This document shows positions 24,401 through 35,657 of a stretch of DNA of 64,000 bases, one piece after another. Source of the stretch: Globomyces pollinis-pini (taxonomy: Eukaryota; Chytridiomycota; Chytridiomycetes; Rhizophydiales; Globomycetaceae). The notes under the pieces were generated by a model. It was not told where the DNA came from, did no database searches, and saw only the letters and a list, made by a program, of their open reading frames with translations. Both the position numbers and the translations under genes were made by a program. Numbering within the stretch: the first letter of the stretch is position 1; the number at the start of each line of letters is the position of its first letter. Location: NCBI GenBank assembly GCA_025399215.1, contig MU621168.1:1-64000 (forward strand). The letters run 5' to 3'.

Positions 24401-27400
24401 TACTGTTCATCAAGTTTCGGATAATAGGATTCAACTTTGGTGGCAAGACACCCATCGCCACAATCGCAGCTGCTGATGCAGAGTATATTCTAGTATCTAA
24501 AGTTTTCTTCAAGTCTTTCGTTGTTTGAAGCGATATCAAGGCTCTTCGATATAGGTCTATCAAATGTTCATTGACGTTAGCCATAATAGGTGAACAGAAG
24601 GAATTTAAAAATAAGTCTGCAGATTCAATTGTAAATTGAGGACCAAGCTGAGATTCAATAGGTGGACCGTCTGAAATCATAGGTGGAATTGGTGGTAAGT
24701 TATATTGAAGATTTTTCAAAGCATTGGAAATCGAAGTGCATTCATTCCAGACAATGCGTAACTGGTTTTGCAATTCCATAAAGTATAAGGTTCCTCCTGC
24801 ATTAGCGTCAGTTAGCATTTGCACAAGTAAATCCCATATTGTTTGTGAACCTTCATTGAATTTAAGGAAATCCGGATTCAGTTTTTTTGAGGAATCAACC
24901 CATTCTTGTATCACAATTGCTATCAGCAAGCGATGAAACGCCCAACTACTGTTTATGTAAGCTGTGATCCATTCTAGGATTTTAGGTCTTAATCCAATAA
25001 TTGTGGTATTAGCCATTAAATCTGATATCATTCTTCCCAATGCAATTGACCCTGATATACGTCCATGCATAACATTTTCAAAGGAAAGAACAGTCAAATC
25101 TTGATTCATCATTGCTCGATCTTGTGAAGGAATGTTCAATCCGGCAACATTGTGTGATCGTTTAGCCTCTCCTTGTGAAGTTGAATAAGAAATTAATAGT
25201 CTATTATCTAGTCCAGTTCCAATAGGTGACATGATCATAGCAAAGAGAATGGATAATGTAGAGTTTACAATGGTTTCTAAATAACCAGGGTTTGTTGATT
25301 TTATGTACAAAAGATGACTCAAATCGGTCCATAACCTCAAAGAGTCATTAGTTACATCATGACGCTCCTCCAATACAAAATTTTGAAATAGCAGTCTGAA
25401 CAAATCGACAGCGATCCAAGTGATTTTAGCCGCACTTCCATTCTGTGACAGTTCAGCCAGTGAAGATATGGTACGAAGTACTGCTAATCGCACAGAAGTA
25501 ATTGCATGTCGAAAAAAAGGAAATAATTGAGGAACCAATTTCTCTAAAAATTGACTAATAGTTAATAAAGAATTGATTATAAACCTGGCTTCGGATTTTA
25601 GGATGGCGCCAATACTTGGTTTTCTAAGCAAGTCTGAGAGTAAGTCCATAACGAATGAAGTTGCAGCAGTCAAATCGTCCAAGTCTTGAAGTGAATCCCA
25701 CAGGCATATGACAATTGAGTCGAATATTTTACGCTCTGGCAATATTTTTACTAATAGATCGGAAATTGGTAATAATGCCGATGAAGCAACAGCACGAACG
25801 TCGTCATTACTATCCTTGAGTCTATACCATAATTAGAAACTTATTGGTGATACCCATCAACAATGGCTAGAAATGCAGGCGAGTCAACCCCATCTTCTAA
25901 TGGTACTAGTACCTTATCAACGAGATCTTGGCGGACAGCCATCCAATATTTAAGTCCAATTAATGCGGCATGACGGACTGCCCATTTTTGTGTCATGTCT
26001 GTGGATTGATTGTTTATTAATACAAGTAATCCTTTGTTCATAGCAGTAAGACACAAATCGGGAGTGCAATGTTCCAAAACTACAGCCAGTGCCTGTGAGC
26101 AAGTTTCTCGAACTGGCACAACAGCCTGATCACCGACAAAATCTGCAAACCGATCCAGGCAAAGTACACATAATAGTCGTATAACCAAATCTTCCAAGCA
26201 TTTATTGTGTCGTTGCTCATTTGTTTTTTTATCCAGTCCTAAGTGAGTGTCAATGGTTAATTATATTAACCTATGGAACAGTTAAACGATAAATTTGATC
26301 TACCTAAAACTTTTCCATATCCACATCCATGAGTTTTGATAAGCTCACGTATTCCAATTGCTGCACCATGTCTCGTTTCCCATTTCGGAGAAAACAAATC
26401 AAAAGATAATTGCTCACATAATCCTTCAAATGGCCACTCATCACCTGAGCTGAATACACCAAGTGTTGACACATCAACCTTTTCTTTGTATGCCACAACA
26501 GTTCTGTTAGGATCAATCTCTTCCTCAACTTTAACTGCTGATCCTTCGTTGCCTTTTCGTTTTTTGGAAGAGCTTTGAATGTTTGAATATTTAGCGCTAA
26601 AAGTCAGTCGTATTCATGAAAAAGATCAATAGGTATCAAATGTGCTTCAAGAAGGCAAATAATAGTCTTTATACAAATTGTATAGTGATCCTTTACCTGC
26701 TTGAACCTTGGTTTTTAGCTGCCTGTTTCATTCGTCTTTTTAATTGATTCTTTTCTCTAGCACTCATGCCTGCAAATATATCTTCCTCAGGTTTATCACT
26801 AATATCACAACGCAATTCTACTTACGATTTAGCTTTTGAACTTTCTACAATTGATAATACAGACTCTTTTTCTTTTTTCACTTCCTTTGTTGTATCAATA
26901 GTTGCATCGGTTTCCAATAAGAAGTCAACTGTGAAATAATTGAATTAGAAACTTTATATATACCATCCATAAATTGAGATGCCAATCCTAATCGTTCCAT
27001 CAATCTTTTTTTCTGTAAAGCCAATCGCTGTTTTGGATCCAAATCTTTCCAATCGTCCATATCAAATTCATCACCGGAACTTGCCAATAATGGTCGACCA
27101 TTCTCCAGTACCATATTCATGTCCAGCGCGTCGAATGAAAGTACATCTAAAGGCTCTTGAACTCCAGATCCTGTTGGTGGATTCCACAATGGAACGTTAT
27201 CGCAAATAGCTTGTATTGCTAGTCCAGCAGCAACTCGAGATTCCCAAGAGCTTGAATTCAAATGTTTAACAACTCGTAATAATAATGGGTATAATTCATC
27301 AGGATGCTGTTTCTGTACCAAGCCAAGTTGCTTCGCAGCTGCCTGACGAACAGTCGCAGTGGATCCGGTATCTAGAAGTAGAACAAGACGATCCAGTCTG

Positions 27401-27440
27401 TTGTTAGTTGTTCATGTTGAATCTTATACCTGGTTGACAT
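21451..27440 (-). CDS. MOT1: Mot1/BTAF1, Swi2/Snf2 ATPase that removes TBP from DNA
   Basis: Thirteen minus-strand exons: 27440-27430, 27397-26964, 26928-26826, 26798-26697, 26596-26304, 26238-25854, 25821-23255, 23227-23005, 22970-22788, 22760-22224, 22196-21883, 21853-21736 and 21706-21451, giving 1841 aa, close to yeast Mot1 (about 1870). The N-terminus begins [20 protein letters not shown] and carries HEAT-like repeats that bind TBP. The C-terminal Snf2 motor shows DMGLGKTLQ, the distinctive DEGH box (about residue 1409), [18 protein letters not shown] and [10 protein letters not shown]. Mot1 uses ATP to strip TBP from promoters and redistribute it. The first exon is 11 nt. Twelve introns are 27-35 nt except for two longer ones (65 and 100 nt). 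Confidence 0.96.
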
Positions 27441-27675
27441 TAAATTCTATTCAAGAAAAAAAACCAAAGTCCAATTAACCCAATGTACAACGCAAGGTAC
27501 TGATAACTTTGCAAGGTAATAAAATGGAAACAAAGTGAAAGTAAAGATACTGATTCTCTATATGAATCAATCTTTGTCACTCTCTTTACACGTACTTCAA
27601 ATATGCAAAATGAATGTTTGGAATCTATACTTTAGAATCACGGATGGATCATCTACAAATGACCAAAGAATCAAT

Positions 27676-29458
27676 TTATTTGCGTTTGGTAAAACTAAAC
27701 TTGACGGATGGATCTAACCCTTGTGAAGATACGTGGAGGTTTTGTTTCGGTGGAAGAGAAATAGAATACTTCTTCAGCATGATAAACAAAATGATCTAAA
27801 TATGTGAGTATAATGTTCATGATACTTTCATTTCGATCACAGCCAATTTTTGTGCAATACAATTATGAACACCATCGCCAAATGGAATGAACGAACCAGG
27901 GATAATTTCGTCATGAATCCATCTTTCCGGGTTATATTCCATTGGATTCTTATAGTATTTCGGGTTATGATGAATGGATCTCATCAATACTGTTACTTTG
28001 CTGTCTTTTGGAATAAGATAACCTTGGAGCTCAGTATCCTCATTGTTGATTCTTCGAATGGCAGGTACAATTGAATGCAATCGTTCTGTTTCCCTAAATA
28101 CAGCATCCAAATACGTTAAACTTGACAGAATTTCATAATCAGAACCATCGGTTATCTGAACATTTTCGATTTCAGCAAGAAGTGTTTCTAATACTTTGGG
28201 ATGTCGACATAAATCGTAAAACAAAAACATCAATGTCATGGTGACCGTTCTACAAAAAATCAATATAAAATTAAATCAACTCTTGACCAGCCAAAAACAA
28301 TCCAACTAATTCACTACATATTTCATCATCACTCAAAACCTAGCTGTTAGATTTATGGAAATTTACCCCATCCGCTTGTGATCGTAAAAGTCGCTCTTTT
28401 ATGTTTAACTTCCATTCAGAACCGCCAGTAATAGATAAATCGGCATCTTTTTCACGCTCAACCATTACATTATCAATAATTTCCTTCTTGATTGGTCTAA
28501 CGAAATATCCATTTTCAGAAACTCCAAAGATCCACCAAATAAATTTGGGTACAAAAAATCTCTAACACCTATTATTTTACTAACCCATACCACTAAAACA
28601 ATCGGTGTCATTTTTTGAAGAATCGTTTTTGTGGGTTTCTACAGATTTAAGCGATTGGGAAATAACTTTTGAAGGGTCAAATACGGCGTCTATGGCATTG
28701 AATGAAGATCCATACGCGACAATCCCCCTACTATTATCCTATGTATTATTTTACAATGTATCTAAGGCGATGGCAGTGAAAAATTGTTGTGCGTTGGTAA
28801 TATATTCGTCGCTCTTCTTCAATTCCTGCTCCAAATGTTTGTCAACTTCACTCAATAGTTTTATACAAACATGCGCAGTGTGTCTTAAATGTGATGGCCC
28901 AAATCCTGGCTGCATCAATTTCCCTAGAGCGTAAGAATTTAAACTAAATATACGATGACGCTTCCAGACTTCATCAGTTGGGAAAGTGAATAAGGCTTTA
29001 TCAAACAATAACCCCCTACTAAATCAGATTTGATTGTCTGTTTACTCTGATAGTTCTGAAGTGGATTCTCGCAAAAACAAGTCTGGTTGATTGAGAACCT
29101 GTTTCGCCAAATCAGCGCTATTCACCATAACGGAAGCTTCCCTAAGTACTTAACTTATAAAATAGAATACCCAAAAAATGAAGCGTAGTAAATATCACCA
29201 TGATGGTATTCATCAAATGCTTCTTCATTATCAGTCCTCAAAACCATTCCCCTGAGAAATGAGTAGTTGATCAAATTACAACGTCACTTTAATAGTTTTC
29301 CAAAATTCCCATTTAGAATAACCTGGCAATTTTGATAACGGATTATTTTTCTTTGATAAGTAATAGATTGATGCTATTGTAATGCTTCCCCCTATTAAAG
29401 CTAGTTTTAAATTCACTTTTTTTAGATTCGAAATAATCAAATCATGATTTAAAACCAT
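27676..29458 (-). CDS. Cytochrome P450 monooxygenase
   Basis: Minus-strand exons 29458-29283, 29251-29171, 29141-29046, 29018-28755, 28730-28643, 28561-28367, 28339-28281, 28249-27826 and 27795-27676, giving 500 aa, the usual P450 length. It has an N-terminal membrane anchor, a WKRHRR-like C helix (VWKRHRIF), an I-helix AGQET, the K-helix ExxR in FRETERLHS, PERW, and the heme loop FIPFGDGVHNC. Substrate is unknown. The anchor implies the ER. One junction needs care: a short 23-nt intron at 28562-28584 would leave a one-base frame error, whereas an 81-nt intron (28562-28642, donor GTAGAA) restores the frame. I chose the latter. If it is wrong, the gene is frameshifted. Confidence 0.85.
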
Positions 29459-29556
29459 TCAGATTCTTGGTTGATAAAACTGAACACCTTATTCAGGTTT
29501 TATACCAGCCACAATTAGTCATGGTCGCGATTTCAAGAGATTAGGAATTTTATTTG

Positions 29557-31342
29557 TCAATTAGTACGTTTATTCATGCTTATTAGATCATCATTTGAGC
29601 CAACGACAAATAGTCTGGATAGTCTGGGGGTAGGTGGTGTCGCATTTATTCGCGGTAGTGTCGCACCACTACCTGCCAAAGAGTCCAAATGACTCAAAAC
29701 ATTTTGTCGATGGCCTTTTCCTTGAAATTGGGATGATCCGGTGGCTTCCTGGCTCGCTGCATCTAAAGGTAGTGAAGTTCTCCGTCTTCTCAACTTTCGC
29801 TTCTCTTTGACTTTCCTTCGGCGTTCTTGTAACTGTTTTTGCTTTACAGTAACTCGTTCTGTGATTCGGTTTCCAGCCAATGTAAAAAAATACGCAATAA
29901 TGGAAATCTAAAGTCAATGCAATATCTTTACAGCATTAAATACAAAAATCCACCAAAACTCTATAGACCAATGATTTTCTAGAAGTAAGTCGCCTGAAAA
30001 GATGAATAAAATGTAATGTTACCATCTATACGTTATCAACAGTATACAAACATCCCACACCAGTGATTGATACAAATGCAAAATATAGACCATCAGCAAA
30101 TGTCCACCGTTCTAACCAAGAAAAAAGAAATCCGGAAAACAAAAGCCAACATATAGACGGTATAAACACCAAAACATACTCAATTATTGCATCTTTTTTT
30201 GATTTCTTTTTTGGCTGCTGTTCTCCGACATCCATCTCGCTGATATTAGAATCATCATTTGTATCTGAGCCATGCAGTTCCTCCAAGTCAAACATTGCAA
30301 CAGTTGAAAAGCTAGTATTGGCGACACTATGATCATCCTCTTCAAAAGTTTTCTTTGGCATTAACAACTAAAATACTAATTACTGTTTGGGTTAATAAAA
30401 TTTCTCTTTCAATATCATTGTATCGTTCTGTCCGTAAATTTATCAAAAGAATACCATAAGAAACAATGAAAAAACCAGCTATACATAATCCGATGGTGGT
30501 ATATAAAATCATTGTCATTCTACCCCAAAATGTTTTGGGAACAATATTTCCATAACCTATCATTTAGTATTAATAGTCTACCAATCGTCAATAGCGTCAT
30601 CATACAAAACTGTGTCGACCTTTCATAATCCCAATGTTCAATAAATTGAAATAAAAAACCTCCAAAGATAACGTAACTGATCAATAAAAAATTAGCAAAT
30701 TCGTGTTGTTTCTGTTCAAGTGATAATTGAGTACGTACACTTTTGAAAATAAAGATATCTGATAGATACAATAGAAATGCGATAAAATTAATTATTCCAG
30801 AAGTGACACATGCGAAAAATCCTCCCATTGAATACGTGTATGTTTCATACGAATACCAGTATGAAAATGAAGCTAAAGTAGTCGCAATTATGACACCTAT
30901 GATAATCAATTGGAATTGTATAATACCTATAACATTAAAAGAGTTATTCAATAACGGTACTCTGAATTATTGAACACATACAAGCAGCTTTGGTACATGC
31001 ACTAATTTTCCAACCTTCAGATACGAAGTTAAATAGTGGATTGATACCTCTAGATCGTAATCTGATACATAATTGAGTCAACAGTCCAAAAATCAATGCA
31101 ATTCCAATCAAAATCGATGGAACAAGTCCAGTATTGATTCCATTATGGTCATTTTCTGATATTTTATTGATCTCCTTTTTGATCCACATATTATGTGCCA
31201 ATCCTCGAAATAAAGCCAATAACGCAAAATCCGATGAAATACATGCTGTAATACAAATTAACATGGATTAGAATGTATTACCCCAAAAATATGCTTTTGG
31301 TTCAAAATAGGGTGAAAACAAGATTTTGGTGATTTCAGTCAT
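29557..31342 (-). CDS. TOK-type two-pore outward-rectifier K+ channel, copy A
   Basis: Minus-strand exons 31342-31282, 31245-30961, 30926-30582, 30556-30384, 30352-30052, 30025-30023, 29993-29932 and 29907-29557, giving 526 aa. Eight transmembrane helices surround two pores: four helices, then TM5-P1-TM6 with filter TIGYGN, then TM7-P2-TM8 with filter TGVGYGD. This is the fungal TOK1 layout. It moves K+ out of the cell and helps set plasma-membrane potential. The cytosolic tail is strongly basic (QERRRKVKEKRKLRRRR). The intron after TIG splits the first filter glycine codon. The second filter is completed by a 3-nt exon (ATG, 30023-30025). Inverted relative to copies B and C, it lacks five introns they share. 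Confidence 0.92.
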
Positions 31343-32366
31343 ATCTAAATTCTAAATAAGAATGGATTGGTATTGGGATGGTGAAATAAACAAATGTAAA
31401 CAAATCAGAAAAACAAGGGACTATAGTTTTGCTATTGAATAAGGATATCCGATGACAGACAATTACTAACTATTCATTTTTGGAAGGACTATTACGTGTC
31501 TGTAATTTTCATTCCCAAATAGGAAAATATACACTTGCTGCCCATGTGTTCTCTTCACAATTCTCACAATCAATATTCGAGAAGTATAAATTAGGTTGTA
31601 GTAATTTTTCAATAATGGGTTTGAAAATTTATATCTTTATAAATAGCTGATCCAGGATATCTTCAGTTCATGAAAATAGGTTGAAATATTGAACGCTTTT
31701 AAAAATCCAATCTCTTAGATCTACAATGATAATAATGAACAATGCACAGTGGGTAAAAGACGTTAGATGTTGTACTACGCGAACTCCACCTGTTTGGCTA
31801 GAAAGAAATTGAACACACACCCCAAAATAATGAACACACAGCCAATTTAATGAAGACACCCCCAATTTAATGAACACACAACCAAAAATACTGAAAAATG
31901 GTAGCACCAACTTGGTTCATCACACACCCCATCTTTTTTTATTAAATTCATGTTAAATTCAATATAAAAAAACGTCCAAGAATCGGATAAGTTACTTATC
32001 CAACCTTTTCTTCTCTTTTCTTCTCTTTGTTAACTATGACTGTTGGCTATGCAATACATTCGACACATGAGGTAATACACGATTAAATTTGCTTTGGATA
32101 CCCAATTGATTTACGATTAAGAACCGCTGTAGTAACTAGCATTACTTCAATAGTATTAAAATCCAAAAAGCAATATAAAGTAATACCAATCTGTGATGAC
32201 CAGTTTCGAAGATTGATAACTTCTCAATTTACAGAGCTCTTTATGACTTGAATCCAACTAATTTAGTAATGAATTACTGCTTATTATCAATGGATTCATA
32301 ATTTGGTTTGTTTGTGATCTTCAAAGTGGCATCAAAGAGCACTTCAACAATTTGATAGAAACTGGA
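31343..32366. other. Intergenic region between TOK copies A and B
   Basis: This is a head-to-head spacer of about 1 kb. It contains a short tandem repeat (31809-31890) and a C/T-rich run near 32008-32026. I see no convincing gene. An 80-codon minus-strand frame over the repeat is not supported. Confidence 0.5.
31809..31890. repeat. Short tandem repeat, ~20-bp unit
   Basis: Four imperfect copies of a unit like AATGAACACACAGCCAATTT, alternating ACACAC and CAATTT blocks. It is non-coding and lies in the spacer between the divergent TOK genes. Confidence 0.8.
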
Positions 32367-34130
32367 ATGAAAATTCATATCAAACCTCATATAGCGTCAA
32401 AGTTTTATATGTATGGTAAGTATCCTTATAAAAATACTGTAATCTAATCAATCATTTTTATCCTATTTCTTTGTTGATGAAGTATAGCTTGCATCGTATC
32501 AAATTTTGGAATGCTAGCAACAATAAGAGGATTTGCTCAGACTCAGTGGATTGATACAGTCACTCAAACTCAAGGTTTTGGAAGTTCATCTCGTTGATCA
32601 ATAGTTTCACCTTTCAATAGCGAGAACGGAATTCTAATATTCCCAACTATTTACTTGATGTTATCATTATCGTCTTTCTTTACTATATGGACTTCATTTG
32701 CCGTTCGACTACGAAGTAGAGGATGGAAGATAAAACCTTGTACAATACTTGCATGCGTATGCTCTTTCCTTCAAGGTATGGATTGGATTAATATTAAGGA
32801 TCTAGTGGTTTTTTTATTGGCATCTCTTATCACTTTTCAAAAAGCTTTTCCAATCAACAAACATCACTACTCTGTTGGTGGATTCCACGCGATTGTCACT
32901 GCATGTATTTCTAATTTTGTTGCCTTTACATTGTTTCTATCTGATGTCATCATATTTAACAAGATTGCCAAACACGTTTATTATATTATGATTAATTCTT
33001 AGCAAACCATGGAACAAAAAAAACATGAAGTTGCTCACTATATATTTAATTTGTATCCTTAGTTTGCTGATATATTAGGTACATTATAATTGGCGCATTT
33101 GCATTCATGTTCTTGGAACATTGGAGTTTTGAACGAGCTGGGGAATTTTGCTTGATGACCCTTTTGACCATCGGTATCATCATAACATATTTAATTTTAG
33201 GCTATGGAAATATTGTTCCCAAAACGTTTTACGGACGATTGGTCATGATTGTCTATACAAGTGTTGGATTAATAGGTACTTATGGTTTACTAAATGGCAT
33301 AGTTGCTGGTTTTTTCGTCCTAACATTTGGTACATTTTCATTATCAACTAATGTAAAGAGGATGTTGTTGAAGAAGAGGTGGAAACCAAGCGAAGGGTAA
33401 TGACTCTTTTCTTTATTTAAACGTAGGAATCAAACGGTGAAGACTGTTCGGATGCGAACGCATCAGATTATGAAGATGAAAATTCATCTAATTTGGCACC
33501 ATTGCCATTAACAATGTCTTACACGGGCGATTCAATATTGTCAACCAACACTGAACGGACCAGAAAGACATATGAGAATAGTACATTGCGGGGAGTTGTA
33601 GTAGTGATTTCAATCCTTATGTGGTGGGTGTTTTCCTCCTGTGTCTTTAGTTATTTTGAAAACTGGACTTTTTTCGAAGGTTTTTATTTCGCCTTTGTAT
33701 CGATGACAGGAGTGGGATGTAATACTAATCAATATCTAATTATTAGATGGTATACTCGCTCATTATTAAATCTAGGTGATTTCACATTGAACAATCCAGT
33801 AGCAATTGAATTCTGGTGGTTCTTTTTATTCAATGCGGTAATCAACAATAACACTAAACATTCTAGATGTCTATTATTGTCTACGTATTGCAATTGGCCG
33901 GATCGCATGTAGCCAGAAGAATTGCCAAACGACAAGAAGACCATTTGAAACAACGAAAAGCTAGACAATTGAAACGTAAATTAAGAGCACAGCAACAATT
34001 GACTGCCATGTTAGATTTAGAGCACATGGAGAATTCGATGTCGAACGGTGATCTTGCTCATGGTAATACTTTTCCCAGTCTTCGGTCACCTACACGAAGG
34101 GTACCTGCAAATAGGATCTTTGTGACATAG
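32367..34130 (+). CDS. TOK-type two-pore K+ channel, copy B
   Basis: Model join(32367..32415,32488..32574,32605..32775,32806..32975,33003..33052,33079..33173,33201..33275,33303..33329,33359..33396,33427..33718,33747..33749,33776..33837,33867..34130), 460 aa. Twelve introns, mostly 26-30 nt. The first-pore filter is TIGYGN, split by the intron at 33174-33200. The second is TGVGYGD, where Tyr-Gly comes from a 3-nt exon at 33747-33749. An apparent TGA near 32598 lies inside a 30-nt intron. Exon lengths 87, 170, 50, 95, 75, 27, 3 and 62 nt recur exactly in copy C. The tail is basic (RQEDHLKQRKARQLKRKL). The start codon is chosen by length similarity to the other copies and is less certain. Confidence 0.9.
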
Positions 34131-34335
34131 TATATCTATGATTTAATAGAATATCTTTTAGAGCTTATCTTTTTGGTATAATGATATCATTTTAGTATCC
34201 TAGTTGTGCAAGATCGTGAATCGTTCTGCTTCATCGACAAGTTCATCTGATCGTTTAGCATTATGTCGAAATTAATATGTAGTGAAATAATAAAGATATA
34301 CTTCAGATACATTTAATACGTTATTTATTTAAAGA

Positions 34336-34698
34336 TTATTCCTCAGCTCCACCTTCTGCAACTTCACCTTCTCCTTCTGCTGCTTCTACTTGGGCAGTAC
34401 CTTCTTCGGCCTGTGTAGCACCCTCCTCTGCCTGTGCAGCACCGTCGTCGACTTGCGCAGCAGCAGCACCGCCAGCATTTTCCACCCCATCAATAGCCAG
34501 AGCCCTTTCGCGTCCAATACAAGGATTTTTGTTTGGAGGATTTCGAGTAAAACAGAATCCAGGAGGACAAGAATTGATAACAAATGAATTTCCCACAAAC
34601 TGTTTGAATTTTGTATCATCGATACATTCAAAAGAATTTTGGACTTGACCAGACACTAAGATGGAAGTAGATAGAATTGATAAAAGGGTGAATTTCAT
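34336..34698 (-). CDS. Small secreted cysteine-motif protein, acidic tail
   Basis: Intronless, 120 aa. Signal peptide MKFTLLSILSTSILVSGQ, then the same four-cysteine segment as the protein at 13323-13721: FECIDDTKFKQFVG, INSCPPGFCFTR and NPC. The CPPGxC pattern resembles CBM19-like chitin-binding modules. The C-terminal half is an A/E-rich repeat (QAEEGA units) with strongly negative charge, the opposite of the mixed K/E tail of its paralog. Its position between TOK copies B and C looks coincidental. Likely exported. Confidence 0.78.
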   Translation of the reverse strand: MKFTLLSILSTSILVSGQVQNSFECIDDTKFKQFVGNSFVINSCPPGFCFTRNPPNKNPCIGRERALAIDGVENAGGAAAAQVDDGAAQAEEGATQAEEGTAQVEAAEGEGEVAEGGAEE

Positions 34699-34752
34699 TT
34701 TGAATTTGTATAATTCTCAAGATGGATACTGTGGTTCTTATAGTCGTGAATC

Positions 34753-35559
34753 CTAAGCCTGAGAGTGGCAACATAAAGAAGCCAAAATGACTTCAGAAAA
34801 GTCACGGATGAAGCCTGGGTCCGACACAAGGGACTTACAGACGAGATAATCGAGTCCATTGCGCATATTGAAAATATACGAATCAATTGGATCAATAGCA
34901 ACCAGTTCGATATTGACATATAAACAGGTAAATACCCAGATACTGGTAATAAACATAAAAATGAAAACCACCGTTCTAAAATTTTCATCTTTGGTTCAAT
35001 TTCTAATATATGTTGAGCATTTGATTAGCAACTTTTCACGTTTAGCCTTTCTTAGTTGAATCTATGGTCAATTCCACGCCCACACGTCCATGGCTCATCA
35101 ACTGGCTTCCGACAGTGCAAATGACGATTGAAATCTTTGAGTTTTTGAAACAGAGCATACGTGTGTTTTGCATCAAAATAGATACCAAAATACTGTAAAA
35201 CATCAATGAATTCATAAACTTTAAGATTTCATATTCATTCCATTAAATATTCGGATCATTACTAGCAATCATCTCAATTATAAAGTAGTGTGAAGAAAGA
35301 ATGTTTGAATGATTCGTCAGAGTTTGATGAACAGTTGAATGCGTTCATATTTAAGCTGCTGTAAGAGCAGCATCAATTTTCAGTAATATATCTGCACAAT
35401 GAATTCATTCTTTGCAGTCTTCATTACGGGACATTGTATATCGTCCAATTCGCATGTTGATAAGAACACGCAATTTGGACACCAAAGAACAATACCTTGT
35501 TTCATTCGTATCTACTCCAAGAATTGAACAAAATCATAGTTTCCTGTTTGTATTCCCAT
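34753..35559 (-). pseudogene. Probable decayed membrane-protein gene, family unknown
   Basis: Protein-like segments run in order on the minus strand but are broken by stops and a frame change. From 35559: MGIQTGNYDFVQFL, a one-base frame change, then VDTNETRYCSLVSKLRVL continuing to DCKE and a TGA where Trp would fit. Next come a run ending DAALTAA with two stops, FIDVLQYFGIYFDAKHTYAL through PWTCGRGIDHR, and a final segment with one membrane helix and RNGLDYLVCKSLVSDPGF. One splice (intron near 35230-35275) joins two segments cleanly, but I cannot rescue the other breaks with GT..AG introns. I do not recognise the family. A functional gene with unusual splicing remains possible. Confidence 0.4.
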
Positions 35560-35657
35560 TTTTTAACAACAACAGCTTCACCTAATCACAAGGCTGGGTT
35601 CCATTGATCGACACCTCAAGGGACCCCTCAAAAAAGTTGGAAATAATATTAATTCGA

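Noticed and set aside
31668..31910. Minus-strand 80-codon hydrophobic frame over the tandem repeat
   Set aside because: Driven by the repeat composition, with no homology or splice context.
32595..32600. In-frame TGA in TOK copy B
   Set aside because: It lies inside a 30-nt GT..AG intron (32575-32604) whose removal restores the frame, and copy C has an intron at the same place.
35270..35450. Idea that TGA codes for Trp in this genome, from the decayed gene
   Set aside because: Many intact genes here end at TGA (for example PPR, Elg1, RNF14), so the standard code applies and the locus is better read as decayed.
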